DNA of 64,000 bases, taken from the NCBI GenBank assembly GCA_048499435.1, contig JASNZW010000003.1, positions 1-64,000 of the forward strand. The letters are read 5' to 3'. The position numbers were made by a program, and so were the translations under genes. Positions 18,235-27,931 of this stretch are shown piece by piece; the first letter of the stretch is position 1; each line of letters starts with the position of its first letter. The notes under the pieces are model-generated. The model searched no databases and was not told where the DNA came from. It worked only from the letters and a program-made list of their open reading frames with translations. Source of the DNA: DAOTWC01 sp048499435 (GTDB lineage Bacteria; Chloroflexota; Anaerolineae; Aggregatilineales; Phototrophicaceae).

Positions 18235-19230
18235 TCAGTGTTCCTTTCCAAACAACCCGCTGGGTTTGAGCAGCAGCACCAGGATCAGCAGGATCATCGG
18301 CGTCAGGCTGGACCACACCGTCTGGTTGATCTCAGGCCGTGAGGTGAACTTGGCGACAATGGCGATTGACAGGCCCACCAGCACGCTGCCGATGGCCGTG
18401 CCCTCGTAGCTGCCCAGCCCGCCCAGCACCACTACCGCCACCGACCCCAGCAGAAAGGCGTTGGCCATGCCCAGCGACGCGCCCAGGAAAGGCGCCGCCA
18501 CCGCGCCGCCGAACGCGGCCAGGGCGCAGCCGAAGGCAAAGACGAGCGTGAAAATGGCGCGGACGTTGATACCTAACGCCTCGACCATCGCGCTGTCCTC
18601 GACGCCGGCGCGGATAATGATGCCGATGCGCGTGCGCCGCAGCAGCAGCGTAACGAGGATCATCAGCGCCAGGCCGATCAGGATCACAAAGATGCGATAC
18701 CAGCCGAACTGCTGGTTAAACAGGACGAATGTGCCCTGGTGGATGCCGAACGATGTAACCGTTGACCAGGTGTAGGTGACGGTTCCCCAGATGGATTTGA
18801 TCGCCTCGCCCATCACGATCGCGACGCCGAACGTCAGCACCAGCATGAAGAACGGGCGCACATACAGCGGGCGGATTAAGCCGCGTTCCAGCAGATAGCC
18901 CAGCACGCCGCCAACGGCGGTTGAGATCAGGATCGCGATAGGAAAGCGCAGGTTCGGGTCAATTGGCGCGAGGCCCTGCGCGTGGAAGAATGCGAACGCG
19001 ATGTAAGCGCCCAGCATGAAAAAGTGGCCCTGGGCGAAGTTGAGCACGTCCATTAAGCCAAACACAATTGACAGACCCGAAGCCACCAGGAACAGCAGCG
19101 CCGCCTGGAGCAGCCCGGAAAGCACTGTAATGACGAAGCTGCCGAAGCTGTCAGCCGTTGCCAGCCCGAACAGCAGCAGGCCAGCAAACAGCAGCGCCAC
19201 AACGCCGAGGGTGCTGCGATTTTGGAGCAT
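18235..19230 (-). CDS. livH: Branched-chain amino acid ABC permease, LivH type (second importer)
   Basis: A 331-residue permease with FLVASGLSIVFGLMDVLNFAQGHFFMLGAY, the LivH family signature, and IRAGVEDSAMVEALGINV in the coupling loop. It ends four bases before livM and starts 14 bases after livF. Gene order here is J-G-F-H-M, unlike J-H-M-G-F in the first importer, so the two are not a recent duplication of one operon. Confidence 0.93.
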   Translation of the reverse strand: MLQNRSTLGVVALLFAGLLLFGLATADSFGSFVITVLSGLLQAALLFLVASGLSIVFGLMDVLNFAQGHFFMLGAYIAFAFFHAQGLAPIDPNLRFPIAILISTAVGGVLGYLLERGLIRPLYVRPFFMLVLTFGVAIVMGEAIKSIWGTVTYTWSTVTSFGIHQGTFVLFNQQFGWYRIFVILIGLALMILVTLLLRRTRIGIIIRAGVEDSAMVEALGINVRAIFTLVFAFGCALAAFGGAVAAPFLGASLGMANAFLLGSVAVVVLGGLGSYEGTAIGSVLVGLSIAIVAKFTSRPEINQTVWSSLTPMILLILVLLLKPSGLFGKEH

Positions 19231-19244
19231 AATGTCAGTCCTTC

Positions 19245-19961
19245 CTACGCCACACCCAGATACCGGTTGATCAGCGCGCTGTCCTGCACCAGGTCCGACA
19301 TCAGGCCGGCGGCAACGCTGTGGCCATCGTCAATGATGACATACCGGTCAGCGAGCTGGCTGGCGACGCGGAAATTCTGCTCCACCAGCAGCACGGTTGT
19401 GCGCGCGGACAGCCTGCGGATCGCCTCCATCATTTGCTCAATGATCACGGGGGCCAGCCCTTCGCTGGGTTCATCGATCAGCAGCAGCCGGTTTTCGGGC
19501 ACGAGCGCGCGGGCCACCGCCAGCATCTGCTGCTGGCCGCCGGAGAGCTGGCCGCCGTCCAGGTGGTAGAGGCGCTTGAGGTCCGGGAACAGGTCGAAGA
19601 TAAAATCGGCGCGCTTGGCCAGGTCGTCGCGCTGGCGTTTGGCGATCTCCAGGTTTTCGCGCACGCTCAGCTCGTGAAAAATCGCGCGGTGTTCCGGCAC
19701 ATAGCCGATGCCCATCTGCGCGATGGTGTAGGGGCGCTTGCCTGCCAGCGCGGTGCCGTTGAAGGTGATCGCGCCCTGGCCCGGCGGGGTCATGCCCATA
19801 ATGCTCTTGAGGGTTGTTGTTTTGCCGGCCCCGTTGCGGCCTAACAGGGCGGTGATGCTGCCGCGCGGGACGTGGACGGTAACGCCTTCCAGAATGTGAA
19901 ACTGGCCGATGAAGGTGTGGATGGCGTCTACGCTGAGCAGGATATCGCCGGTGTCAGGCAT
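19245..19961 (-). CDS. livF: Branched-chain amino acid ABC transporter ATPase, LivF type (second importer)
   Basis: Start chosen at the ATG at 19961 (MPDTGDILLSVDAIHT), overlapping the livG stop by eight bases; a longer frame to 20003 is within livG. Walker A GRNGAGKTT, IGYVPEHRAIFHELSVRENL, signature LSGGQQQMLAVARAL, Walker B LLLIDEPSEGLAP are all intact. The EPSEGLAP variant is typical of LivF. Confidence 0.93.
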   Translation of the reverse strand: MPDTGDILLSVDAIHTFIGQFHILEGVTVHVPRGSITALLGRNGAGKTTTLKSIMGMTPPGQGAITFNGTALAGKRPYTIAQMGIGYVPEHRAIFHELSVRENLEIAKRQRDDLAKRADFIFDLFPDLKRLYHLDGGQLSGGQQQMLAVARALVPENRLLLIDEPSEGLAPVIIEQMMEAIRRLSARTTVLLVEQNFRVASQLADRYVIIDDGHSVAAGLMSDLVQDSALINRYLGVA

Positions 19962-20733
19962 GGCTGACACCTGGCGCATCGTACAGTTCACCCAGGTAGA
20001 CACTCTGTACCGTCTGGTTGCCGGCGATCTCAGCGGGCGTGCCTTCAGCCAGCAGCCGGCCCAGGTGCATGACAGTGATGCGCTCAGAGACGTTCATGAC
20101 GACGCTCATATTATGTTCCACCAGCACAATCGTGCGCCCGCCTTCGCGGCGGATGTTGTCAATTGTGGCCATCAGCTCTGGCATCTGTTCCGACGCCATA
20201 CCGGCGGTTGGCTCGTCCAGCAGCAGCACTTCAGGGTCAGGGGCCAGCAAGATAGCCAGTTCGAGCTTGCGCTTGCCGCCGTGTGGCAGCGTCGAAGCGA
20301 GGTTGTGCGCTTCGCGCTCCAGCCCAACCAGATTCAGAACGGCCAGCGCGCGGTCAATAAAGAGGCGGTAGCTGTCAGCGCGGCGCAGAATATTAAAGCT
20401 GACGCCGCTCATCGCCTGGGACGCCAACCGCACATTTTCCAGCACCGTAAGGTTGGGGAAGATATTCGTCACCTGGAACGACCGCCCCAGGCCCAGGTGG
20501 GCGCGCCGATACAGCGGGACGTTGGTGATGTCCTGGCCTTTGAAAATGACCTGGCCTGTGTTCGGTTTGTAAATCCCTGTAAGCAGGTTGAAAAAAGTTG
20601 TTTTGCCTGCGCCGTTAGGGCCGATGATCGAGTGAACGCTGCCGCGCGCGATGCTCAGGCTGACATCGTCCACCGCTACCAGGCCGCCAAACTGTTTGCG
20701 CAGGCGGCGCGCTTCCAGGATAGTTTCAGCCAT
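19954..20733 (-). CDS. livG: Branched-chain amino acid ABC transporter ATPase, LivG type (second importer)
   Basis: A 259-residue ATPase: Walker A GPNGAGKTT, LGRSFQVTNIFPNLTVLENV, degenerate signature LPHGGKRKLELAILL, Walker B VLLLDEPTAGM, and the LivG ending QTVQSVYLGE. It follows the binding-protein gene after a 67-base gap holding a strong hairpin. Confidence 0.94.
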   Translation of the reverse strand: MAETILEARRLRKQFGGLVAVDDVSLSIARGSVHSIIGPNGAGKTTFFNLLTGIYKPNTGQVIFKGQDITNVPLYRRAHLGLGRSFQVTNIFPNLTVLENVRLASQAMSGVSFNILRRADSYRLFIDRALAVLNLVGLEREAHNLASTLPHGGKRKLELAILLAPDPEVLLLDEPTAGMASEQMPELMATIDNIRREGGRTIVLVEHNMSVVMNVSERITVMHLGRLLAEGTPAEIAGNQTVQSVYLGELYDAPGVSHA

Positions 20734-20757
20734 CGGGTATATCTATCCTCAGTGAGT

Positions 20758-20787
20758 GCGGGGAAGCGCCGTCAGACGCTTCCCCGC
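20758..20787 (-). promoter_or_regulatory. Intercistronic hairpin after second binding-protein gene
   Basis: GCGGGGAAGCG and CGCTTCCCCGC make a perfect 11-bp stem with an 8-base loop and no U-tract on the transcript strand. It lies 13 bases after the stop of the binding-protein gene, the same place as the hairpin in the first liv operon, pointing to differential transcript stability rather than termination. Confidence 0.7.
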
Positions 20788-20800
20788 TGCGTGTCAGATG

Positions 20801-22108
20801 TTACTGCGGCACAGCGCAGGCCAGGGTGTCGCTGGAGCGTTCCTCTGGGGCCTGGCAGGGCACGTTTACGTTCACTTCCAACAGCAGTTCGTAGTTCGGC
20901 AGCGGCATAACTGTCCCGTTGCCGAGGTCCACGTCTTCGATGCCCAGGAAGCGGATCAGATAGGTGGGCATGAGCGCCTGGTGGTCCTCAGGGCGGATAA
21001 CATAGCTGCCCTTTGGCCCTTCAAATTCCAGACCTTCCAGCGCCGGGATCATGGCTTCGGGCAGCGGGTCGCCGCCGTTGGCTTCCAGCGCCAGGTAGAG
21101 CGCCTGGGCGCTGGCGAAGGCGCATTCGGTGAACAGGTCCGGCACATCGTTGAACATGGCGATGTGCTTCTCGGTCAGCCAGTCGTTGATTTCGGTGTCG
21201 GGCAGGGTGTAGTTATAGACGATGTAGGCGACTGTGCCCGGCAGCGGCGGCGCGGCCACGATAAAGTCGTTCGAGTTCGTGCCGCTGATGACAGAGACTG
21301 CATCGGCCAGGCCAAGTTCGATGGCCTGCTGGGTCCACAGCGCGGTCAGCTCGCCGGCGAAGATCGGGTTCACCACTTCGGCGCCAGAGTCCAGAATCTG
21401 CTGGATGTAGGGCGTCAGGTCGGTGGCGTTGGACGGGACGAGGATGGTGTCCTGCACGAACTCAACGCCTGCCGCTTCGTTGGCGGCCTGGAAGGCGGTC
21501 GCGGTCGTGCGGCCAAAGTCGGTGTCGTTGGCGATCTGAATCCACTTATTGCCCACCTGGTCGGCGATATGCGACAGGGTGATGGCGTCGTGGTTGGTGT
21601 TGCGGCACACGCGGAACGTGTTGACGTTGAAGTTCGCGCCGGTGATGGTGGGCGAAGCGGTCGGCCCGGCCAGCAGCAGCACATTGTAGTTCTCTGGCGC
21701 GATCACGCCCTGAAGCGCGATCGCCGCGCCGGAGTTGGGCACGCCGTAGATCACGTCCGCGAAGTCGGACTCGATCAGCTCACGGGCGCGGGCGGCGGCG
21801 TTGTCGGCGTCAGCCTGGGCGTTTTCGCTGCCGTAATCCTTAACGATAACTTCTACCGGGCGCCCGGCGACCGTGACATCGGCCAGGGCCGCGTCTATGC
21901 TGTCATACTCAGTCGGGTCAATGCCGGCGGCGTACAGCAGGCCAAGCTGGAAGCCGTTAACCGACTCGGCGCCATAAACAGCGAGCCAGCCAGAAAGGTC
22001 CTGGAGCAGGCCGACGCGAATAGGCTCGTCCTGTGCAACCGCGCCGCCCCCCAGCATACCCAGGGTAAGCGCTACGACGAACAGTACCAGCAGTGTTTTC
22101 CTAACCAT
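20801..22108 (-). CDS. ABC importer solute-binding protein (LivJ type, second importer)
   Basis: A 435-residue secreted protein. A Sec signal peptide (residues 1-25) ends AVAQDE with no lipobox, so it is probably not lipid anchored, unlike the first importer's protein. The fold is type-1 periplasmic binding (IRVGLLQDLSGWLAVYG, YGVPNSGAAIALQGV, NDTDFGRTTATAF). GGAGG lies four bases before the ATG. Proteins of this family bind amino acids, amides, aromatic acids or other carboxylates; the operon's CoA ligases favour a carboxylate, which is inference. Confidence 0.9.
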   Translation of the reverse strand: MVRKTLLVLFVVALTLGMLGGGAVAQDEPIRVGLLQDLSGWLAVYGAESVNGFQLGLLYAAGIDPTEYDSIDAALADVTVAGRPVEVIVKDYGSENAQADADNAAARARELIESDFADVIYGVPNSGAAIALQGVIAPENYNVLLLAGPTASPTITGANFNVNTFRVCRNTNHDAITLSHIADQVGNKWIQIANDTDFGRTTATAFQAANEAAGVEFVQDTILVPSNATDLTPYIQQILDSGAEVVNPIFAGELTALWTQQAIELGLADAVSVISGTNSNDFIVAAPPLPGTVAYIVYNYTLPDTEINDWLTEKHIAMFNDVPDLFTECAFASAQALYLALEANGGDPLPEAMIPALEGLEFEGPKGSYVIRPEDHQALMPTYLIRFLGIEDVDLGNGTVMPLPNYELLLEVNVNVPCQAPEERSSDTLACAVPQ

Positions 22109-22173
22109 ATTACCTCCTCAAGCGATTTTGAACGGCAGACAGGCAGGGTTGTACAGACACAAACGGCGGCGTG

Positions 22174-22578
22174 TCAGCCGCGCGCAGGCGCGATGACCAC
22201 CGCTTCACCCTCTAGAATAAGTGTGCCACTCTGATTGGTGCAGGTCGTGCGAAAAGTGGCGATGCGCTTGTCCTCGCGGTATTTGATGAGTTCAACGACG
22301 GCGGTGATGGTGTCGCCGATGTAAACTGGCGCTTTGAATTTCAGGTCCTGGCCGAGGTAGATCGTGCCGGGGCCGGGCAGGTCGTTGCCCAGAATGGCGG
22401 AGATTACGCTGGCAGTCAGCATACCGTGCGCGATGCGCCGTCCAAACTGCGTGGTGGCCGCGTAGGCGTCGTCAAGGTGAACCGGGTTGGTGTCGCCGGA
22501 GGCCTGGGCGAAAGCGCGCACATCGTCGTCGGTGATCAGCTTTGTGCGGCTGGCGCTCGCACCGATCTCTAAACTCAA
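22174..22578 (-). CDS. MaoC-like (R)-specific enoyl-CoA hydratase
   Basis: A 134-residue hot-dog fold protein. AFAQASGDTNPVHLDDAYA carries the catalytic Asp and His of the R-hydratase family and FGRRIAHGMLTASVISA follows. It would hydrate or dehydrate an enoyl/3-hydroxyacyl thioester. The start is a TTG with AGGAG eight bases upstream. A promoter-like pair precedes it, so it may also be transcribed separately from the genes before it. Confidence 0.88.
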   Translation of the reverse strand: MSLEIGASASRTKLITDDDVRAFAQASGDTNPVHLDDAYAATTQFGRRIAHGMLTASVISAILGNDLPGPGTIYLGQDLKFKAPVYIGDTITAVVELIKYREDKRIATFRTTCTNQSGTLILEGEAVVIAPARG

Positions 22579-22644
22579 TTTAACCGCTCCTGTACATTAA
22601 GAACAATGTTATAGCGATTTTATACGCACATTAACTCGCGCCTG

Positions 22645-22673
22645 AGTATAGCGCAATTCGGCCAACCGGCCAA
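22645..22673 (-). promoter_or_regulatory. Possible internal promoter before the MaoC gene
   Basis: On the minus strand TTGGCC (22673-22668) and TATACT (22650-22645) are 17 bases apart, in the 106-base gap after the acyl-CoA synthetase. It could drive MaoC, binding protein and permeases independently of the upstream thioester genes. Confidence 0.4.
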
Positions 22674-22684
22674 CTGGCCGCCGG

Positions 22685-24226
22685 CTACCGTTCATCTGTG
22701 AACTGCTGGCGCAGCTCGCGCTTGAGGATTTTGCCCGCCGCTGAGATCGGCAGCGCATCCATAAACGCAACGGTGCGCGGCACTTTATAGCGCGCCAGGC
22801 TGGCCTGCAGGTGTTCGATCAGCTCGGCTTCGCTGGCGCTGTGGCCGGGCTTAAGCACCACACACGCCTTGCCGACTTCGCCCCAGCGGGCGTCGGGCAC
22901 GCCGATCACAGCGCACATGTGCACGGCGGGGTGGCGATACAGCGCCTGCTCAATTTCCGCCGGATAGATGTTCTCGCCGCCGCTGATAAACATGTCCTTC
23001 TTGCGATCCACGATGTAGAAATACCACTCGTCATCGTGGCGGGCCAGGTCGCCGGTGTGGAACCAGCCATCGGCGTCAATAACGGCGGCGCTGGCGGCGG
23101 GGTTGTTGAAGTAACCGGACGCCTGTGACGGCCCCTTCAGCACCAGCTCGCCCACTTCATCAGGCCCCAGCGGCCGGTTATCGTCGTCAACGATGCGGGC
23201 GTCCACGAAGAAATTGGGCCGCCCGATGCTGCCCGCCTTGCGAATGGCGTCCTCCGGGGCCAGCGCGAAGATGCCTGGGCCGAACTCGGTCATGCCGAAG
23301 CCCTGTTTGAACTGCACACCTTTTTCGTCGCGGAAGCGCTCTACCAGGGCGACCGGCAGCGGCGCGCCGCCGCTGGTGCAGAAGCGCAGGCTGCTGAGGT
23401 CGGCGCTGGCCCAGTTGGGCGCGGTGGTGAGCATCTGGTACATGGTGGGCACGCCGCCGAAGAAGGTTGCCTGATACTGCTGGAGCAGGTCAAGCACCTG
23501 TTCCGGGTCGAACTGGCGCGTCAGGACAACGGTGCCGCCGATAATCATCATGGACATGGTGTAAGCGAACAGCCCGCCGGCGTGGAACAGCGGAAACACG
23601 TTCACCGTGATGTCGCCGTGACGAATGTCGTGGATTACCGTGTTCATGGCGTTCCACGCGACCTGCCGGTGGCTGATCTGGGCGGCTTTGGGCAGGCCGG
23701 TTGTCCCGCCGGTGAACAGCAGACAGGCGATGTCCTCCTGCGTCACGCTTTCCTCAGTGACTGGCTCCTGGCTCGACCGCGCCAGCGCGTCCTCAAAGCG
23801 CACGCTGCCGCGCACGCCGCCGCCCTCGATATGCAGCAGGTGTGTTGTGAACGGCGTTTCGGCGGCGACTTCATGAACCGCGCCCGCGAAATCGTCTGAG
23901 AAAATCAGCGCGCGCGGCTGCGTGGTGTGCATGAGCTGAAGCAGCTCGCGAGGGTGCAGCCGCCAGTTGAAGCAGGTCATGATGGCGCCTGTCTTGCCGC
24001 AGGCGAAGTACAGGTCGAGGAACTCGACGCCGTCGCGGGCGAGGATGCCAACGCGGTCGCCTTTCTGCACGCCAACGGTGTGCCGCAGCCAGTTGGCGAG
24101 GCGGTTGGCGCGGTCGTCCATCTGCGCATACGTGAAGCGCCAGTGCGGCGTCTTGCCCGCGTCCACAACCGCCAGCGTGTCCGGTGAGTAAATGCGCCGC
24201 CGCCCGGTGATGTCACCGATATACAT
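22685..24226 (-). CDS. Acyl-CoA synthetase (AMP-forming), long-chain/medium-chain fatty acid CoA ligase type
   Basis: A 513-residue ANL enzyme. P-loop FTGGTTGLPK, FGMTEFGPG, GWFHTGDLARHDDEWYF, RKKDMFISGGENIYPAEIE and the C-terminal lysine motif AAGKILKREL are all present, so it should be active. It activates a carboxylic acid to acyl-AMP and then acyl-CoA. It starts 12 bases after the neighbouring KAS III-like gene. Substrate length cannot be read from sequence. Confidence 0.92.
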   Translation of the reverse strand: MYIGDITGRRRIYSPDTLAVVDAGKTPHWRFTYAQMDDRANRLANWLRHTVGVQKGDRVGILARDGVEFLDLYFACGKTGAIMTCFNWRLHPRELLQLMHTTQPRALIFSDDFAGAVHEVAAETPFTTHLLHIEGGGVRGSVRFEDALARSSQEPVTEESVTQEDIACLLFTGGTTGLPKAAQISHRQVAWNAMNTVIHDIRHGDITVNVFPLFHAGGLFAYTMSMMIIGGTVVLTRQFDPEQVLDLLQQYQATFFGGVPTMYQMLTTAPNWASADLSSLRFCTSGGAPLPVALVERFRDEKGVQFKQGFGMTEFGPGIFALAPEDAIRKAGSIGRPNFFVDARIVDDDNRPLGPDEVGELVLKGPSQASGYFNNPAASAAVIDADGWFHTGDLARHDDEWYFYIVDRKKDMFISGGENIYPAEIEQALYRHPAVHMCAVIGVPDARWGEVGKACVVLKPGHSASEAELIEHLQASLARYKVPRTVAFMDALPISAAGKILKRELRQQFTDER

Positions 24227-24238
24227 GTGCTGATCCTC

Positions 24239-25222
24239 TCACACCCAGATAAACGCCGCCGCGCCGAAGGCAGCGCCGCCGCCGCTGCCACAGAACACGA
24301 CCAGCTCGCCAGGCTGCGGGCCGCGCCCCTGCGCGATAGCGTCGTCCAGCGCCATTGGCATGCAGGCCGAACCGGTGTAGCCCCACTTATCCATGATCGT
24401 GTGTGTTTTTTCGGGCGGCAGACCCAGGTCGGCCATGACGAATTGAATCGTTTTGATGTTCAACTGGGTGAAGTAGATGCGGTCAATGGCGCTGGCCGGA
24501 CGCTTGATTTTAGCCAGCAGGTCGCGGATTAACTGCGGCCAGGCTTTGTTGTTGGTGTCGGGCGGGAAGCGCTTCTGAAATTTTACATATTGGTGCGGCG
24601 AGCCAGTGCCGCCGGTGGGCCGCGCCGTGCCGCCGCTGTAGATCCCCATATAATCGTGAAACGAGCCGTCAGCGGTGAGCTTTGCGCCCAGGAAGCCGGG
24701 CCGGTCGCCGGCGCGCAGCAGCGCCGCGCCCGCGCCGTCAGCGAACAGGGTAGCGGTGCGCTTGTCGCCCCAGTCCACGTAGCGCGTCATGCCGTAAGCG
24801 CCAATGACCAGGATGTGATTGTAGCTGTCGTCAGTGGCGATGTAGCGCGCGGCGATATCCATGCCGGTAACCCAGGCGGCGCAGGCGCAGTTGACGTCGA
24901 ACGTGCCGGCGCGGGCCGCGCCCAGCTTGTGCTGCACCACTGACGCGGTGGCCGGCGAGATATAGTCGGGCGTGTCGGTCGCCACGATCAGCAGGTCCAG
25001 GTCCTGCGGCGCGACGCCGGCGCGGTCGAGCGCGGCGCGCGCGGCGTTCACCGCCAGGTCCGATGTAACCTGGTCGTCCGCCATAACATGGCGTTCACGG
25101 ATGCCGACGTTCTCCACCAGCCAATCGCTGACCGGCTCGCCTAACAGCGCGTCCAGCTCAGCGTTGGTGATGATTTTAGCCGGCACGTAAGCGCCGGTGC
25201 TGGCGATCTGCGCGATTCGCAT
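24239..25222 (-). CDS. KAS III-like (FabH/thiolase superfamily) protein with altered catalytic triad
   Basis: A 327-residue thiolase-fold protein. The acyl-accepting cysteine is kept (FDVNCACAAWVTG, Cys114). The place of the FabH His (PHQAN) reads FTQLN, and the place of the FabH Asn (HGNTSAAS) reads WGYTGSAC, so His and Asn of the decarboxylating triad are absent. The end GSGGGAAFGAAAFIWV is typical of the family. It may transfer acyl groups without decarboxylation or act on a different nucleophile; this is inferred. It lies between a hydrolase (6 bases) and a CoA ligase (12 bases). Confidence 0.85.
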   Translation of the reverse strand: MRIAQIASTGAYVPAKIITNAELDALLGEPVSDWLVENVGIRERHVMADDQVTSDLAVNAARAALDRAGVAPQDLDLLIVATDTPDYISPATASVVQHKLGAARAGTFDVNCACAAWVTGMDIAARYIATDDSYNHILVIGAYGMTRYVDWGDKRTATLFADGAGAALLRAGDRPGFLGAKLTADGSFHDYMGIYSGGTARPTGGTGSPHQYVKFQKRFPPDTNNKAWPQLIRDLLAKIKRPASAIDRIYFTQLNIKTIQFVMADLGLPPEKTHTIMDKWGYTGSACMPMALDDAIAQGRGPQPGELVVFCGSGGGAAFGAAAFIWV

Positions 25223-25228
25223 CGTTTA

Positions 25229-26296
25229 TCAGCTCCGCGCTGCGTTAAGGTGGGCGTGAAAATGCCGGTTGAACTCGGCTGGCTTTTCAATAAACGGGAC
25301 GTGCCCGGCGTCCTGAATGACGACCTCGGTGTACGAGCCGCCTGCCGCCGCGTACTGCGTCAGCACGGCGCGCGTCTGGTCGAGCATTGGCTGCGGCGGG
25401 AACACCTCAGCGCCAGGCCAGCCGGGCAGCACGCCCATCTGACCGAGCGTGCCGACGTCCGAAGCGGCGGTGTTGGAGACGAGCAGATCGTGGCTGCCCT
25501 GTACCCACAGCACCGGCGGTTTAGGGTTGATGCTGTACAGGCGCGCGGGGTGCGCGACGTATTTGGGCGACAGCGCGTTGGCCGACCCCCAGCGCCCCGG
25601 CGCGGTGAACGGCCAGTTGGGCGACGGGACCGAGTCGCCGGGCAGGTCCTGTTCGCCCAGGTGCGTGGCGAGCATGGACGACAGCAGCTCTTCCTCGCGC
25701 GCGGGCACGAACGGCGGCTTGACGATCAGGGCGCGGATGGCGCTGCGCGGTGAAAAGCGGCTGTCGGTGCTGCGGTCGCCGGCTGCCATCAGCCGGATAA
25801 GCTCTGGGTTGACCAGACCGGCCCCGGTTCCGGCGAAGTCGGCAAAGCAGGGCGTGCCTTCGACGCCTTTAGTGCCGCCGAAGCCGTAGGGCGAGCCGGG
25901 GTCAACCTGCGTGACCGTCAGGATGCGCTCCGGGCATTCCATCATCATGCGCCAGACGACGACGCCGCCCAGCGAATTGCCGACCAGGTGCGCCCGCGCG
26001 ATGCCCAGGGTGTCAAGCAGGGCTGCTGCGTCCGCGGCCAGGTCGCCCGTTCCCTGGGTGGCGTCAATTTTAGCGGTTGGGTCGGCCTCGCCAAAGCCGC
26101 GCTGATCGTGCGCGATGCCGCGATAGCCCGGCGGCAGCGCGATCATCGTTTCTTCCCACCAGGTGGCGGAAGATGAGTTGCCGTGAATGAACAGGACCGG
26201 CATACCGTCTGCTGGTCCGCTGAACAGCACGCGGGTTGTCAGGCGGCTGGTGGTGATGGTGCGGGCGCTGATGCCCGCCATAACAGGGATTGTCAT
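25229..26296 (-). CDS. Alpha/beta hydrolase
   Basis: A 355-residue alpha/beta hydrolase: oxyanion segment HGNSSSATWW, nucleophile elbow GNSLGG, acid loop QGSHDLL and catalytic His in DAGHVPF. An unusually long lid (about residues 130-230) makes it larger than common esterases. It could cleave an ester or thioester connected with the neighbouring acyl-CoA chemistry. Seventeen bases separate it from the upstream CoA ligase gene. Confidence 0.87.
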   Translation of the reverse strand: MTIPVMAGISARTITTSRLTTRVLFSGPADGMPVLFIHGNSSSATWWEETMIALPPGYRGIAHDQRGFGEADPTAKIDATQGTGDLAADAAALLDTLGIARAHLVGNSLGGVVVWRMMMECPERILTVTQVDPGSPYGFGGTKGVEGTPCFADFAGTGAGLVNPELIRLMAAGDRSTDSRFSPRSAIRALIVKPPFVPAREEELLSSMLATHLGEQDLPGDSVPSPNWPFTAPGRWGSANALSPKYVAHPARLYSINPKPPVLWVQGSHDLLVSNTAASDVGTLGQMGVLPGWPGAEVFPPQPMLDQTRAVLTQYAAAGGSYTEVVIQDAGHVPFIEKPAEFNRHFHAHLNAARS

Positions 26297-26313
26297 GGAA
26301 TTAAGCCCTTTAG

Positions 26314-27873
26314 TCAGCTATTTACGGTTGATTGTGGTTTGCCGTAGCGCTGCACAAGCACCTTTTTATCCAGTTTGCCGATGGCGGTTCGGGGCAGCGC
26401 GTCCACGAAAATGACCGTTTTCGGTATTTTATACTTTGCCAGCCGGTCGCGCAGGAAAGCGACCAGCTCGTCCTGGCTGAGCGTTTGTCCCGGCTCGACC
26501 ACGACGATCGCGCAGCCGACCTCGCCCCATTTCTCGTCCGGCACGCCGATGAGCGCGGCCTCGGCGACGGCGGGGTGGCTGTGCATAACGCTCTCGACCT
26601 CCGCCGGGTAGACGTTTTCCCCGCCGCTGATGAGCATGTCTTTGCTGCGTCCGATGATGTAGAAGTACCCTTCGGCGTCGCAGCGCGCCAGGTCGCCGGT
26701 GTGCAGCCAGCCGTCCACGATGCTTTCGGCGGTCGCCTCAGGGCGGTTCCAGTAGCCGGGGATAACGTGCGGACCCCGAATGAGCAGTTCGCCGGGTTCC
26801 TCGGCGGCGCACTCGCTGCCGTCGGCCCGGACGATTTTCATATCCACGTGGAAGTTAGGAAAACCGACCGACCCCGGTTTGCGCCGCACATCCTGCGGCG
26901 GCAGCCAGAAGTTATTGGCTGGCGCTTCGGTGAGGCCATAACCGACTTTGAAATCAATGCCGCGCGCCCAGAATTTCTCGACAATGGGCAGGGGGCAGGG
27001 CGCGCCGCCGCTGACCACCAGCTTAAGACGCGAGAAATCGGTGCTTTCCCAGCGGGGATGCTGCTGCATCAGCAGGAACATGGTGGGCACAGCGACGTAA
27101 TGCGTGACGCCGGCGTTGGCGATAAGGTCAAACGTCTGGTCCACGTCGAAAGCCTGACACAGGATCGTTGTGCCGCCGGTGTGTACGGCGGGCAGGCAGA
27201 AGATGTGCGCTCCGCCGATGTGAAACAGCGGCAGTTGCAGCGGGGCGACGGTCTCCGCTGTAATGCCCCAGGTGACAACCGTGTTGACGCTGTTCCAGGT
27301 GGCGTTGGCGTGCGTCATAACAGCGCCTTTGGGCAGGCCGGTTGTGCCGCCGGTGTAGTAGATCGCCCAGGCGTCGTCTGGGTGCTGGTCAGGCCGCTCG
27401 GCGAGCGTGTCCGCGTGCTGGTCGCGCTGCGCGAAAGCGACATCGCGCGGGCTGGCCGGCTCATCCAGCGCGACAAAGTGGCGCACGCTGGCCGCCGCCG
27501 CGCGCAGTTGGTTGATCTGCGCGTTCCAGTCGCCAGAGTAAAGCAGCACGCACGGGTCAGCGTCGGCGATAATGCCCTGCAGCTCGGCGACGGTCAGCCG
27601 CCAGTTGAGGTTGAGCAAAATCGCGCCGATCTTGCCGCAGGCAAACAGCACATCCAGATACTCGACACAGTTGCTGGCGCAGACTGACACGCGGTCGCCT
27701 TTTTGCACACCCAGCGCGCGCAGGAAGTTGGCCGTGCGGTTGGCGGCGGCGTTCCACTCGTCGTAGCTGATCGCGCGTCCGCTGCTGGTGTCAATCAGGC
27801 CGATGCGCTGCGGCGTGTGTTTGGCGCGCTTGTCCAGCCAGTCGGTGACGAAGTGTGATTTTTGCGGTTCCAT
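26314..27873 (-). CDS. Acyl-CoA synthetase (AMP-forming)
   Basis: A 519-residue ANL enzyme, a paralogue of the one at 22685-24226. P-loop YYTGGTTGLPKGA, GYGLTEAPANNF, GWLHTGDLARCDAEGYF, SKDMLISGGENVYPAEVE and the catalytic lysine region TAIGKLDKKVL are intact. Having two ligases in one operon suggests either two acids or two stages of side-chain processing. Starts after a 58-base gap from the next KAS III-like gene. Confidence 0.92.
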   Translation of the reverse strand: MEPQKSHFVTDWLDKRAKHTPQRIGLIDTSSGRAISYDEWNAAANRTANFLRALGVQKGDRVSVCASNCVEYLDVLFACGKIGAILLNLNWRLTVAELQGIIADADPCVLLYSGDWNAQINQLRAAAASVRHFVALDEPASPRDVAFAQRDQHADTLAERPDQHPDDAWAIYYTGGTTGLPKGAVMTHANATWNSVNTVVTWGITAETVAPLQLPLFHIGGAHIFCLPAVHTGGTTILCQAFDVDQTFDLIANAGVTHYVAVPTMFLLMQQHPRWESTDFSRLKLVVSGGAPCPLPIVEKFWARGIDFKVGYGLTEAPANNFWLPPQDVRRKPGSVGFPNFHVDMKIVRADGSECAAEEPGELLIRGPHVIPGYWNRPEATAESIVDGWLHTGDLARCDAEGYFYIIGRSKDMLISGGENVYPAEVESVMHSHPAVAEAALIGVPDEKWGEVGCAIVVVEPGQTLSQDELVAFLRDRLAKYKIPKTVIFVDALPRTAIGKLDKKVLVQRYGKPQSTVNS

Positions 27874-27931
27874 GCTGTTATCTCTGATTCAAAGCCACTG
27901 CCGTTAAAAAAGCCGCCGCTGCCCCGGCCAG